A stretch of 64,000 nucleotides of DNA from Pyrocephalus nanus. Lineage: Eukaryota; Chordata; Aves; Passeriformes; Tyrannidae. The stretch covers positions 2,095,501 to 2,159,500 of the forward strand of contig CM076268.1 of NCBI GenBank assembly GCA_038380795.1. Reading direction: 5' to 3'. The notes below the pieces were generated by a model. It saw only the letters and a list, made by a program, of their open reading frames with translations. It had not been told where the DNA came from and made no database searches. The translations under genes and the position numbers were made by a program. This document shows, piece after piece, positions 40,209 through 53,500 of this stretch; within the stretch, counting starts at the first letter, position 1; every line of letters begins with the position of its first letter.

Positions 40209-40498
40209 CAAAAAACCCAATACCACAACCTCAAAGACCAGAGTGGTGCATGCAAAACATCAAACCTGATCCCAAGAGCTGAGGTCAAACAGGCAAAGGG
40301 CCTGGATTTCACTTAGGATTAGGCATGGAGTGCCTGGAGTTTCCTGTCACCTCTGTGGCTTACAGTGAGTGAACAGGCACTAAATTCAAGTGGAATTGCT
40401 CTGACTAAACTCCAGCTCCAGTCCAGCAGGCTGCTTGCACACAGTGAAAAATATTTAATGAGGCATCTTTTCCTTTGATTGAGCTTTTTGTGTTTGTC

Positions 40499-40518
40499 TT
40501 TTTTTTTTTTTTTTTTTT
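40499..40518. repeat. Poly-T run
   Basis: Twenty T bases with no adjacent retroposon body recognised. Confidence 0.9.
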
Positions 40519-41422
40519 ACTTTGTTGGGAAGAAGGCAGGCTATCTCCAGCCACTGCAGCAAAGGGAAAGCAAATACATGGCCCTGCACTGATACATTTT
40601 CCACACTTTAACTTTTGTCTGGTCATAAAAGTGCATTTTAAAAGGTTGTTTCGGGTTGGTTTCCCAGGCTTTGGAAAGTGAAAGGAGACTTGGCTTAGCA
40701 GGTCATTCCATCCACACCCAGCTAATTCTGCAGATGATATCGATCTCCTTCAAGAACATTACTTAAGAAATGCCACTTCAGCTCCTGATTTTTCCTCTGT
40801 TTTCCCACCTCCTTAGTGAAACGAGGTTTAATCTCAGTTCTGACTGTCAATGGTGCCTTTTGATCTGTCCTTCAGCAAGCTCTACTTAAATCTGATGTGC
40901 TTCACACCCAAGTTGTGCAGGCTCTCTACAAATCTTTTAGTGACCATCTGAGTTTCACCCAGTCTTGGAGCTGCCACTGTGGGGGAGTGGGAGACTGAAG
41001 GATGAGTAGGTTGAATTTATAATGCATGAATCTCGAGCAGAGCCCCCATTCCTTTTAAGACATGGATCAGATTTTCCTATTCAGAAATATCCTTCATTTC
41101 AAGAAAGGATATAAAGACATGTTAACATTATGCACTTAGGTCTTTGCTCTCCATAAAATCCCACTGTTGGAGCACACCTGTGTTCCTAAAACAGGTGCCA
41201 GAATAGCTGAAGCTGCTAAGATGTCATGTTATGTCGTGTTACCTTGAGAATGCAAGGCAGCAAAAGCAATTGCCCCATTGCTCAATTTTACAGGAAATAT
41301 TCAGAAATAATTATCTATATTTACTTGGGAACACCGGCATTTTATAGGGCTTTAGACCCTTGAATGTCTCAATTAAATCAGTAAGTTTAACTGAGTTTAA
41401 CAGGCTGAAATCCTATTTTACT

Positions 41423-41442
41423 CACACACACACACACACACA
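41423..41442. repeat. CA microsatellite
   Basis: About ten uninterrupted CA units followed by an A run. This is a plausible polymorphic marker. Confidence 0.95.
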
Positions 41443-42782
41443 AAAAAAGGAAAAATTAATAACCCAACAATTGGTTGTAAATCACACCAACCCAGATGCT
41501 ACTGTGTAATGAAGAACAATAAATTTAGTTCTTTTTATTCTTTAAAGCTGAGGGCTTTTACACAGGACCTGAATAAAACATAGTGTCCAATGAACACTGA
41601 ATTTCCATTTCTCTGGCATTTCACCGTAAGCACTAACTTGTTGTGGAGACATTTCCTAATTTCCTTTGAAAAGCCTGGTCTCTGAGTCTACAGATTCAAA
41701 AGTGCCCCCTTTGGCTGGAGATCAGAGCAGTTAAAGCACTTTATCTCCCCTGGGTCCCCTAAAAGACTCTTTGTTAGTGCAGATTTGGTGCCAAACCAAG
41801 ACCTCCCGAGCTGGGTTCCCTGGTCTGTGTAAGCTCAGAGTCCAAGCTCCCTCCTCCCCAGGGGGCTGCTGAGGACTGGTTGGCTTTCCAAAACAGAGCT
41901 GAAAATCTACAAGATACAGGTTTGGTCAGATGGAATGTTTTCATGAAGAGGATTGGTTTTCAATAAACTTCCTTTATGAAGCTTTCTCTGGTCTCAGGTG
42001 GGTTTTCCAGTCCTAACCCAGGAGAAAGCATCCACCCTAAAAAAGCCTCATTAGAAAAAACATTCCTCTCTGAATGTACCTGTAGATGGAAAGTCCATTT
42101 CAATCCATCTTTGGAAAAAATGTGAAGATTATAGAATAGTTATCTGCCTTCATTTAGGATTTTGGCCGAGGTGGCTCTGCCACAAGGTCACTCTACCCAA
42201 CAAACATCCTCAGATGTTGATCTTCCCTCCAGTATAAAAAAAAACAGTGGGAACCCTCTGTGCCAGTGCATTGGCTGGGCTTGATTCATTGTCATGGAAG
42301 ACTGGGAGGCTTTGATTTAGAAACTCTCCCTTCAGCTGTGAGGAATGGGAACTATTTTCTCGCATGGAGTCAAGCCTAAGTGAACAAGAAGATGTAATAC
42401 TTGGAAAGTTGCTCTGACTGGTGTAGTTTGGCAGCACAGTGGTAGTTTTCCAAAGATAAACATCACTATCTTTTAAGCAATTGCTAAGAAATTTATTGAG
42501 GTAAAAATGTTTATCTTCAACAAAGGGTCTGCTGGTTTTGCTGTTTCTCAGGTTTCCCCCAAATAATCTGTTTGTTTGGGTTTTTTTTTTCCAGATTTTC
42601 AATTGCACACATATACAAACACTTCTGTCTGCCCTGGCATTCACTGTAAGGTTTTATAGTTCCTGCCTCTTCCCACGTGGCTCCTATCATAAAATATATT
42701 TTGTGTGTTACATAAAGGAAGAGATGACTTGGGAATTGTGGTTGTTTGAGAACTGGCCATTTCCACTGTGCCACACTCTTTG

Positions 42783-42815
42783 CTGACACAGCACTGGGCA
42801 CTGACACAGCACTGG
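42783..42815. repeat. 18-bp-period tandem duplication
   Basis: The stretch CTGACACAGCACTGG occurs twice, 18 bases apart, joined by GCA. It is a small local duplication. Confidence 0.85.
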
Positions 42816-45354
42816 TTTCACCCCTCCATCATTTATTAGCTTGGCTTTCATTTCCACTTAAAATACAGTTTTCTGGAGTAAAAGATGAAAAGGAGGAGCT
42901 TGCTTCCATAAGAGTTTTTTTTAAAAAACCCTGAGTATTGTGAAGCTGAAATTCTGCTAAGTTATCCAAAAGGACTACCTTTCCTTGCATTAATCTTTCA
43001 AAAGGGGGTGTTCAGCGTCTATCAAAATTCCTTCTACAAATGGGTTCACCTTTTTTTTTTCCAAAATCTTTTTTTTCTTTTGCCATTTCAGGTAATGATA
43101 CTTGACTTGCTCTGCTAAATGCTGGGAAGTCTGGTGAATGTCACGGGTGTTTGGCAGGGAGGAAGTGGCTGCACCAGTAACACTGTCCAGAAGTGAGTGG
43201 TGATAAACCCTGGCAAGGCAACAAAAAAGAATGGCCAGGCAGAGTGACACGACAACCTGTGGAACAATTTCTGCAGTGGAAGGCAGGAACCCACGGGAAC
43301 TCAAAACACAACCAGTTCAAATAAACCTTGTCCCTTGCAAGCTCTAAACAAAGCAAGCTCAAGAATGAATGTATTGGGTCTGGCCTGGAAGTGAAGGGAG
43401 GTAAGAGATTTTCTTCTGCTACTTCTTTAACAAAAAGCTAAGAATGCTGGCTTTACTGTGAGTATGCTCCACCATATAATTACAGCTGTAATCAGTTCAG
43501 AGAAGCCCAGCTGTAGCTACCATCTTGAATTTATCTTTGGAGAATTTCCTGCTGTTGTTATCTCAGAATTTTGGCAGTTTGATTGAGGCTGGATGGCAGC
43601 TCACTGTTGTACAACGTCAGACTTGCAGTTTGGAAAGAAACAAAAAAGCACCAGGTATTTCTTTGGATTCTGATGTGCTGCTCATGTTTTAACTTTAAGC
43701 TCCACAAGCTACATGTCATTCTACGTGGTGTTCAGTCTCCTATATGCTGTTCCTGATGAATTATTGCTGTCATCCCCCTTTTTGCATGAAATATGAGCCA
43801 GGTAATAGATTCACCTTATTTCTGTTCAAGATAGAAACTCAGAAAGGATTGAAAGAAGAAATAAAACCTACCTGTAAGTGATGAAATATCAAATAAAATA
43901 TTCGTATCTAGGAATGCATTCCTAAATTAAGCCATTTTTGAGCTTTCAGCAGGGAAATATTAAGTTCCAATAGATACTGACCTGCTGTATGCACGAATTC
44001 CATCCATCCTAATCTATCCATCCATTCCAAGTAATAGCTTGCATCCCATCACATCTAAAATAAACTTTGGCTAATGACTTCAAGGGAATCGAAATATTTG
44101 CTTTGGCACCCTGGATATTTATATTTCACAGACTTAGCCCATTCTGGCATAATCACCAGCAGGATAGCACATTAACCTTCCCTCAGTCCTCCTAACTCAG
44201 CAACTTCGATAGCCAAGCACAAAGTCAGGTAGTCCAGATAATTATTTAGGAAAACAAGAATAAAAGTCTCGAGAGAACAATATGAGATTCTAACCCATGC
44301 AGAGAAAGGTTAAATACAGATAATATTTGAACTAGAAATGCACTGGCCTAGTCTGAATTCTTTCTTCTGTCCCAATTGTTATCATATTTATTTGCTCAAG
44401 CAATGGCTGATTAAGTTCTCATGCCAGTGCATTAAAACATAAAATTAAGACTAATTTAATCAATGGCAAATGCCTGACTCAGGCACTGATGGTACCAATA
44501 ATGCAGAAGATTTTGTCAGCTTACAGTCTGTGCCTACTTCAGATTTTGGAAGCTCAAACACCCTGTTCCATTTAAGATGTTCCAGAGGATCTGAGACAGC
44601 TTCATGAGAATTATAAATAAGATATAAGACCTCTGGTAGATAAGGATCTTTGGGACACTCTGGCTTCAAGTGGCATCTCAATTTATCAGAATTTATGTTA
44701 AGCAATCAAATCTCCACTCCACAGAATGCAAAGATGGAAACACTTCCTAAAATTTTGTATTTTTTAGTAGTTATTGGTCAAATAACCCTTATAAACATCA
44801 GGACATATCAACTTGGTAGCTCCTGATGAAATATTTCTCTTTTGTGTCACCTCCTTCCTCTTTTTGTCTTTTTTCAACTTTTTTAAGACTTTACCAAAGA
44901 AATAGCTGTCACAGATGGAAAAACTGTATTTGTGTCTCTTTGAAACCTCTTATTCTTTGGACAGTCCTCATCCAGGGTTTGTCACGAACTGAAAAAGCAT
45001 TTCACACTCAAATCTCTGTGGTGGCTTTAAAGAGATATAAAATATGTGTAGAAAACATCAAGACAGCTCCCTTAGACCATCAAAAGAAATTATTCCAAAA
45101 AGAGGCCAGCATTAACCTAAGCTGAGATGGGGTCTTCAGCTACTCCTTCTTTACTTCTGTGTGAATTAATTAGTCTTAGGGATTTTTTTTTTTTTTTACT
45201 GCTGGTTTTCATTGGGGGTTTTCTGAAGCTATTTTCAGCAGTTGGTTGTCAAAAACTTTTTCTGGAAAGCATTGCTGATATAAACAGACTACTGATCTAA
45301 TCTTGTAGTAGCCTTGTATTTAATTAAACTTATAGTGTATCTTCACATTAGGGA

Positions 45355-45372
45355 TTTTTTTTTTTTTTTTTT
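45355..45372. repeat. Poly-T run
   Basis: Eighteen T bases. It creates phenylalanine and lysine runs in chance frames on the two strands. Confidence 0.9.
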
Positions 45373-45661
45373 GAAACCTACATATAAAGCCAAACTCTTG
45401 CTTTGTTGGAAATGCCTCTTTGGGAAAAAGGCAATAATTCAAAATGCCATATTTCAAAGAGTTGCCACACAAGTAAACACAAAGCTTACCTCCCCTGGGA
45501 AATGCCATATGATGGATTTAAAAGATGAACAAAATCCCAGTGTTTATTCATTCTAATGGATAAAAAGGGCAAACTCACTGGCTTATCACAATGGTCAATT
45601 GTACAAGAATCTGAAAGAGGCCATTTCTGACAGCCAGTGAAAACTAACATTTGTGCCCATT

Positions 45662-45680
45662 AAAAAAAAAAAAAAAAAAA
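45662..45680. repeat. Poly-A run
   Basis: Nineteen A bases followed by an A/C-rich stretch. No source element is recognised upstream. Confidence 0.9.
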
Positions 45681-47099
45681 GCCAAAACAACCAAACCACT
45701 CATGTTGTATTTCATAAGGGAAAGCCAACAGAAGTCCCCAGCCAAGCCCTTTTATCACGAAAATATCTTGATTTATACTTTGTTTGAAGTTCTCAAAATG
45801 AAATGTTCAGTCTCTAGCTCGCTAAAAAGAACCTTTCTGTAGCTGGTTGGGAGGCAGCTGACACAGGTAAGGTGTGAGCATTCAGCCCTTAGGAGAACGA
45901 TGGAGGGATCTCTCTTTTGTTCTGTAGGAAGCAAGCATTCTATACATTTCACATTCGAGGCTGCAAATTCTTAGTAATAAACAATCCATCTGAGGCTGAT
46001 TTGTGAAATGGATTTGCAGAACCTGAGAAAACTCAACATTATTAATGGGAAAATGAGCCCTCTCTGCACACAGTTCAGTTCATATCCTATTAGCAGTCGA
46101 AACACTGAGAGATGCTGTGCTGACCTGATAACAAAGCAGTCCCTACACACATTTCTTCTTCAGATTTAAGTTGTAAATTGTGAGAAAGCTCAACAAAGCC
46201 CGGGTTTGTTGCACAGTTACCTGGGTTACTGCTTCTCTGTCGCTCCTGTCCATGCACCTCTTGCCTGTGGGAAGGGCAGTACTCGCCAGTTTAACCAGAT
46301 GATCCCTGTTAACCAAAACAGAGTTTTAACTGGCAATCTGCTAGGATGGCTGAGGGCTGCATCACCTGACTGTTGTTAGTCAGCCAGTCCCTCTCCACCT
46401 CTCCCACCTGAGCTGGTCTCGGAGGATGGGTGAGATCCAGCACAGCTCGCTGGGAAGCACAAACAGGGACTGTCACATCCCTGCATGAGGAACACAGTGT
46501 GGTGTGGGAAGTCTGACTCCAGCCTGACCAGGAGAGAATATTAAACAGCTCTTATTCCCACCCTCTTTACCCTGTTCCCCCCAGAATTTAGGTAAAGCTC
46601 TGTCAGGACTGGTTTGCAGTAGCTGACTGCTCTGGGACCAGATGACCTCTCCAGGTTTCCACTTACCTATTCAGATTCTAAGAGCTGTCACATCAGAAAA
46701 CCTGTTACTTCCACGGGTAGGCACAGCACTGCTAATTCAAATATGATTTATGCAGTTGGTTCTGATCTCAGACAAGGCTGACAAACTCTCTCAGACTGGA
46801 GCTACCCATAAAGACATAACCTAATCTCTGTGCAGAAAGGCATTGAAGATAATATGTAAATGACCTGCAGGACAGAGGACATGGATTATTTGAGAAAAAA
46901 AGGAAGGGAAGTGGTTCAGAAGACTCCATAAGATAAGACACAAAGTGCCTTCTCCCCACCTCATCCCTCTTTCTTGGGTAATTACATGGACTTCAGAAGG
47001 CAGAGATAGACAGTCTGGTCTACATCAAAACCAAATCATCTTTATATCTCACAACTGTAGCTATCCTCCCCCTCCCAAACATTAGCTCTTTTCAAATTT

Positions 47100-47145
47100 C
47101 TTTTCCTATCATTTACTCCTTTCTTTTCCTATCATTTACTCCTTT
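47100..47145. repeat. Perfect 23-bp tandem duplication
   Basis: Two directly adjacent identical copies (47100-47122 and 47123-47145), each beginning CTTTTCCTATC and ending TTTACTCCTTT, followed at once by a poly-A run of about 16 bases. The lack of any mismatch suggests a recent duplication. Confidence 0.95.
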
Positions 47146-49575
47146 AAAAAAAAAAAAAAAACTTAGATCTTACAAACCCCATAGAAATATGGGAAATAAA
47201 TTTATAATCTTGCAGCTGATGTTCACATTTCTTTGGATTTGCCCTAGTGACATAGTAGTGTTGTTTTGAGGTCAGTTCCGTGGGGCTGCATTGTGGCCAG
47301 CTCTCATATATAATAAATACATTCTTTGGAATATATATTTTGCAGCCACTGATGTATTAAGGGAAAGTTTCCTTTTTATCTTACTAATAAACATGTTAGT
47401 TTATAATTTCCTATGCTTCAATCAATTATCTTAGGACATTCTTTCTTAACCCTAAACCGATATGGAGTAAGAAGATAAAAGTGGAAAAGCTGCAATCCAT
47501 TGGATCCCACCATGTGCATAAGTCCTGAAATTCCTCATTTTCCTCACCATTTCTAACACACAGCTTCATAATCTTTGAAAAAACCCCAAGGGACTATTTC
47601 ACTCAGAATTTTACAAAGCAGACAGTGAGAAGGAAAGAAGATAGAGACATAAGAATTAAAGATTGAAAATTTAAGGGATTCTGCTCAGCAACTGGGCTTA
47701 TTTTAATCCTTAGTGCTGACATTGTTAGACCTTAAAAAAAAAAATTAAAAAAAATCAACTGCTGAAAGTTCTTTGAGTCTCAGAACTGGGATAAATGACA
47801 TTTATGCTACGTTGCAAACTGCACCAGACAAGGTGGACGTTGCCTTGCTTTGAATGTATTCTAAATTAAAAACCATAAGGAAACTATTGTGCCTGTGTTC
47901 TGTGGAACAAAGTACATGCTGTAGAGTCTATCCCTCAATAATTCAGATTTTAAAAGGTATGGCATTTCAAGCCTTAAAATAACAAAGCTCCACTCTTGCA
48001 GGGGTTATACCACATGGGGGTGTTCATTTCCCTTTGTCTTAGCTGCATAAACTCAAAATCAGCCCTATTCAGTAAATGATGTCTGCCCTATTGTCTTATA
48101 TAAACACTCCCTTGTTTTTCTTCGGTGCAAAGCTGTGTTTAAAGAAAGCTCTGTACGAATTCCAATAAAGAAAGCAGTGTAAGAAAACTGGATTGGTAAA
48201 ATGAATTAGAACAGCTCCACTGTTCCTCCGCCTGGTGCTGGAAAGCCAGCAAAGTCAGATAATATTTTATTTGGAGCTGAAATGAACTGTTGTGAACTCT
48301 GACAAACCAGCACTTCAAAGCATTCTGAACATACTGCCACCAGCATCAGGAAATTTATCGTGACTGAGAGCCTGACTCTCACCCTCCTTGCACCATCTTT
48401 GCTCTGCTGGCTTGGAAGAGCAGAATGGAAGAGCAGAGGCAAGTAGTTTGTGGTTCTCTCTGTTACCTGTGATTTACAGAGCTGTGGAGAAGAAAAAGAT
48501 GGCAATCAGACTCGACACACCTATTTCACTCTTAACAAAAAGCGGCTCAGAAGAAACCTCAGACAAAAATTTGGGCAACTCCGTGGGTGGGCTGTGCAGG
48601 AATCAAGAGAAACGATGAAAAGCAAGATGCCAGATTTTGGGATATTGCTGAATCTTCAGAAATTCCTGCTTTCTGGGAATGGGATGCAGCCCACATCATT
48701 ACATTATTTTTCTTGAACCATAGAAATGCAACAATGTGGCTAAACTATGACATAAACCACTGTAAAAGTATTTTAAGGCTTTAAGAAAAGATACATATTT
48801 TTACAACCTCAAGCCCGTTGTGGATTTCGTGGAGAAATGTCTGTAACAACCTGACATTATGATGATGATAATTTATCAATGATCTGTAGATTTCAGTGCC
48901 CCTCTGGTTCTCCTGAGACAACATCAAGACTTCTCCCTGCTATGCATTTCACAGACATAAAGAATGGACTTTTTTTGTCCTCATAAATCAAGGGAATAAT
49001 GCAATTGCTGAACGCACATAAAGGCCAGAACACAAGAGGATTGTTATACAGCAGGGTATAAATCTCACTGCCAGTTATCCCTAAATGTTCCCTTTTTGGA
49101 TCTTTACAGGTTTGGGTGTTTTTTGGTTTTTTTTTAATCTCTACTGTGCATGGACATCCTCAGAGAAGGAAAACTGTTGAAAACCTGTTAAATTCCTTGG
49201 TCACACACAAGTGAGTGAACAGCAAATACAGCGTAGCCACCAAGAAGAATTCAAAGGACTTCCAATCTTTAGATCTGATGTGTAATTCAGCTGACACATG
49301 GCACGTGAAATTTAACATAGAGTAATGCAAATTGGTTGCAGAAATGCAGTTCAGAAGGAAAAAGTGAAAGGGGGAAAAACACAGAGGGGCTTAATAACAC
49401 TGGACACCCAATAAAACAATCATAGAAACTGGCCTGCTGCCAGGACAGTACAAATATACCACGTCCCTGAAGCTGATAGAGCAGAAATCTCACCAACACC
49501 CCACAGGGGAGCAGGGTTAATCTTAGCTCTGGCTATGATGTCATCAAAAGCTATTATTTCATTCCCATTTTTAGG

Positions 49576-49593
49576 AAAAAAAAAAAAAAAAAA
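49576..49593. repeat. Poly-A run
   Basis: Eighteen A bases with no recognisable adjacent retroposon. Confidence 0.9.
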
Positions 49594-50530
49594 TAGAAAA
49601 CTGAGCACAGCCAAGACAAATTGCACAGTGAAATTGCTCTCTCTGTACTAACACATGCCCGTTGTGTGGTGGCTGGAATGCAGGTCTAGGTGAAAACAGG
49701 TTGCAGTTTTTAGGAATTTATCAATCAGCACTGTGGACTTTTCAGCAGTATCCTCCATTACAGTTTTGGGGTGACCTGACAAGCCTGGGAGGACCATCTT
49801 TAAAGTGTGGTATCACCCATCATCCCTGCACAGAGGACCACCACAAAACCTGTGTGCCAGCTGTGCATTTTGAAGTACCTGCCTGAGCCACTGTTACCTC
49901 CCTGATCCAGAAACTGGCAGGATTATAGAAATACATGAAATTTTGTGTCTGCAAACAGTGAATCACTGGAGTCATCAATCCAATTAAAATACTTTTTTTT
50001 AAAGGTCCTGTAATTTTTCTTTTCCTCTTTTTTTATCTTTTCAGAGTCTCCTTCAAATTCCAGCAGGTTGTGTGTCTCTATGGGATTGCATCAAACTCTG
50101 CTGTATCTTTGCCATTTTTTGAACTTCCTTTTTCATTTCTCATTGTCCCACCATCTCTAGGCATTCAGAAACACAGACTGTGATGCCCAAAACAGCAAAG
50201 AATCTCATATTTGTACGTGCAAGACGAGAGAAGTGCTTAACCCCGAGTCCTTGCAATCGGAGCTCTGCAAAACGACGTTGCCTTAATGGTTTAAAACCCC
50301 CTTTCATTGACCACTATAATGTGCTTTTGCAAATCTCTTGATGAATCCCAGGTTAGTTGAACTGTTCAATTACAGCTTTATCCTAATCCTACTTGCTAAG
50401 CATTAATGCTCTCAACCTCCCACATCCTAATCCTGTCCCACTTGACACTGACCCACACTCAGTCCCAAATGATGTGTGTGTTAGCACAAAGCCATGCAAA
50501 CAACATATAAATCAGGAATGCAACCAGAAA

Positions 50531-50590
50531 GGGGGAGATATATAACAGAGCAGGGAAGAGCTTTTCAGCCAAAACACACCACAGGTAAGC
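50531..50590 (+). promoter_or_regulatory. Candidate TATA promoter with short first exon
   Basis: A TATATAA box at 50539-50545 is preceded by a G-run and followed about 30 bases later by CTTTTCAGCC, a place where transcription could start (near 50565-50570). Only about 15-20 bases further on, ACAG is followed by GTAAGC at 50585, a strong splice donor. TATA, start region and donor in this order would fit a tissue-specific promoter with a tiny untranslated first exon. There is no ATG between start and donor. No downstream coding exon is recognised in the window, and both TATA-like and donor-like strings are common by chance, so confidence is low. Confidence 0.2.
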
Positions 50591-53500
50591 TTGGCACATA
50601 CAGATTTAAATACACCTTTAAAAAAAACCCAAACAAACAAATGCGTGCACAAATGTGTTGAATTGTCCCAGGTTTTTTTGCTAAGCTCCTAGAAGGTGTC
50701 TGGATCATGATTTAAAACAAGACTAAAATCCAGTCTGAGGTCAGGTTGAAACTATTAGAATTAGACCCAGACTTAGAAAATGGAAAGACTTTTATGTGTG
50801 ATAGACTCCCATCCCCTATAATTCACTGCAGATTGGGAAAGTGATTCCTTCAGATCTGCTGTTGACAGCTTAATATTCCCAATGATAATGTTGTCAGGTG
50901 ATAACAACAGAGCCAGCCTATACACTTTGTTCTGAGTGGAAAGTTTGCATTAACTGCAACATTCAGAAAGATTCTGCTTGGGAGAAAAAAAATCTCAGCT
51001 AAGCTGAAAAGTTACCAGAAAAGCATTTAGTTGTGGTCAGCATAGGAGTGCATCAACTTTGAATAGGTCTAAGTTGCCTTCCCTGAACAAATTCCAAACA
51101 GTGACCAAAATTCTCTCTCCAAAAATATTACTGAGGCAGACAAATGCACACCAAAAAAAAACAACCCTAAAGAACCTCATATCCAGTTCTTAAATTGAGT
51201 GCTGTTGTCAACTGCATTCTCTCAAATTTCAGGAACATGAATACATGGCTCGGTCTAAATGCCTCTCCACATCTTTTCCTAGCTAACCACAAGACCAACG
51301 AAATTCCTCCAGGTTTCTACATCCACACAGCTAAATATGCTTTCAATTATTTTCCTGGCAGGGTTAAAGAAGAATTTTGATAGCTCCTAGGCCTTTGTGT
51401 CAGGACAGTGAAACTGTGCCTTTCAGAATGCTGTGTCTGACACAGTAAGTGCACCAGTGAAAGGCTGGACTGTCCCTGTGGGTGCTCAATAAGCAGGGAA
51501 GAGCTGAGCAGCATTTTCCCCACCATACACAGGAATTAAGGGCAATTATTCCCTGCCCATAGGCAAACAGTGCACAGAGGGTAGAGAAAAGATGCAGGGG
51601 CGTGATTCTTCTCCTTGACTACATAGAAACCTTTGAGAAAGGTAAAAGTACAAACGTGGGCAAACTTGGAGGGAGGAAAGATGGGATTTCTTCATCTTCC
51701 AGGCAGCTCTAAATCTGAGAAGAAAAGGCCAAACGGGAATGGCTGAGTTTTGCACTGAGCTCAAGAGCAGCCTATTTGCATGTTCAGGAGTCCTCCTGCC
51801 ATTAAGAAAAGCCTTAAAAGCCTTTCAGTTCAATGAGGCTGATTTAACCTAAACCAGCAGTGTTGGCTAACAGGAAAGTAAGAAACAAAGCTGGACTGCT
51901 TCCTGTCTTCTGGTTGTCAGTCGATGCAGTTTCTGTGCTGGAGACTGCCACCAAACATCATGTTTAATAGGCCACAATGCCTATTGACTGGAGAGATTTG
52001 GTGCTTTTAAAATCCTGGCTGCTTTTGGCTTCACGATATCCTGTGCGTGTGCACGAGGTTCGTTGGGTTTGTTGTAAAATACAACAAATAATCCTTCCCT
52101 AATTGCCTCTTCTGCACAACATGTGGATCTACAGACAGACCTTTGGCCCTGTTTTCTGCTACATATGAATATGTGCCATAATTGATCTGTCCCTGCTTTC
52201 CATGTCACGTTTCAGTTTCTGGTGTAAGGTGAATTCTGTTGGAGTGTTTGCTCAGAAAACAGCCTTGTCACTACAACTCACCAAAGTATCACAGGCTGCA
52301 GCTGAGGGATTTGAGGTGGCAAGCAACGTGGCACTAATGGTTAAAATCCACCAACACAAGCTGGAAATGGGATCTGAAAAATAACCCGAGTGTTTTAGAG
52401 ATTACGATGCATTAGAACTCGGGGAATAATTCGAAAATTGCTTTCAGGTATTATGTTTACTAAAATTGCTTTCCTACCTTGACTGGATTGCAGAGTATTA
52501 TCACCTACCACACTTAGCAGATAAGCTGTAGCATTTGTAACTTGAGTATTATTCATATCATAAGGGTTTCATTAAGGGCTTCCATCCGATACCCTGGTGT
52601 TTATGTGCACACACACGTGCCCCGTTGGTCTGTGTGGGCATCATCAAATTACTTCCCTTTTAACTGCAAAAATTCAGGTTGTTGGCTTTGTGCTTAATGC
52701 AGGCATTCTGGAGTGGGAAAAAAGAAAAGTGTAAGAATAAGAGTAACTGGATTTCCTGACATTCAGAGTACTTCTGTCAGTGAGAACTTAAATGCACTTA
52801 GCAGAGCAGTCAATTAATGGGGGGGGGGGGAGAAGGAGCAAGCATTGCCTTTAAAAAATAAATTGAATACATCACCTAAGCACAGACAAATATTTAATAA
52901 CATAGGAACTTCAACAAGGAGGACAACAAAAGCCATTTCTGTAATCAGGGTCTGCTTTTGGCAGTGACAGATCTTGGATAGATTTCTCATTAGGCTGTTA
53001 ATTGTTAATTTTAACCCTAATATAGAAAGTGAATGTTTCAGATTGGAAATCTGGACTTGAAAACCCCCATATTTTCAAAGAACTGCATTTTCATCCCTCC
53101 ATGCAGAAGGAACAAAGTCTTGGTGAGCTGAAATCATGGTGTAATTTTCACACAGATCTGGGTGGCACCAGGACATTCTCCTCATTGACCCCATGGGAAT
53201 CATTTCTAGGGGTGTTTCAGAATTAAACCAGAAGAGTTTTGTCTTATCTTCCTACTTATAAAGTTTTCAAGTCTCTTACCTGGACGTGCCTTCACAGGCA
53301 GCAGAGTTCTCTCTGGGGGTGCAGAATCCCCACAAGAAGAGCAGAAATAGTGCAAGCTGTCAGCAAGGCTCTGTGGAGACCCTGTTTGAACGAGACATTC
53401 CATCCTCCACAGACTGCCTCTAAAACTGCTGGCCACCTCTAGTTATCTTGCCTGGACTTACACTTGCTTTTATTTCTCTTGTCACCTCTACAGGGGTTTC

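Larger units (their letters stand above)
40052..50530. other. Noncoding DNA
   Basis: No supportable gene. Homopolymers lie at 40188-40208 (A), 40499-40518 (T), 45355-45372 (T), 45662-45680 (A) and 49576-49593 (A). A CA microsatellite is at 41423-41442, an 18-bp-period tandem at 42783-42815 and a 23-bp tandem at 47100-47145. Two exon-like segments were considered and rejected: 42595-42645 and about 45844-45867. A 45-codon plus-strand frame at 44470-44607 looks protein-like but has no supporting signal. Confidence 0.65.

Noticed and set aside
41855..41869. CTCF-like core CCAGGGGGC.
   Set aside because: Only the core matches the motif and the flanks do not. Such partial matches are frequent.
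42595..42645. Exon-like 51-bp segment after a poly-T plus CCAG, with a GTAAGG donor and an open 17-codon frame.
   Set aside because: The acceptor is a homopolymer, more than one frame is open, and the peptide is not recognisable. It is a typical pseudo-exon.
44470..44607. 45-codon plus-strand frame of protein-like composition starting at an ATG.
   Set aside because: No good start context, no splice signals at its edges and no family resemblance.
45844..45867. 24-bp microexon-like segment between CTGTAG and a CAG/GTAAGG donor.
   Set aside because: The acceptor pyrimidine tract is weak and the segment is too short for its open frame to mean anything.
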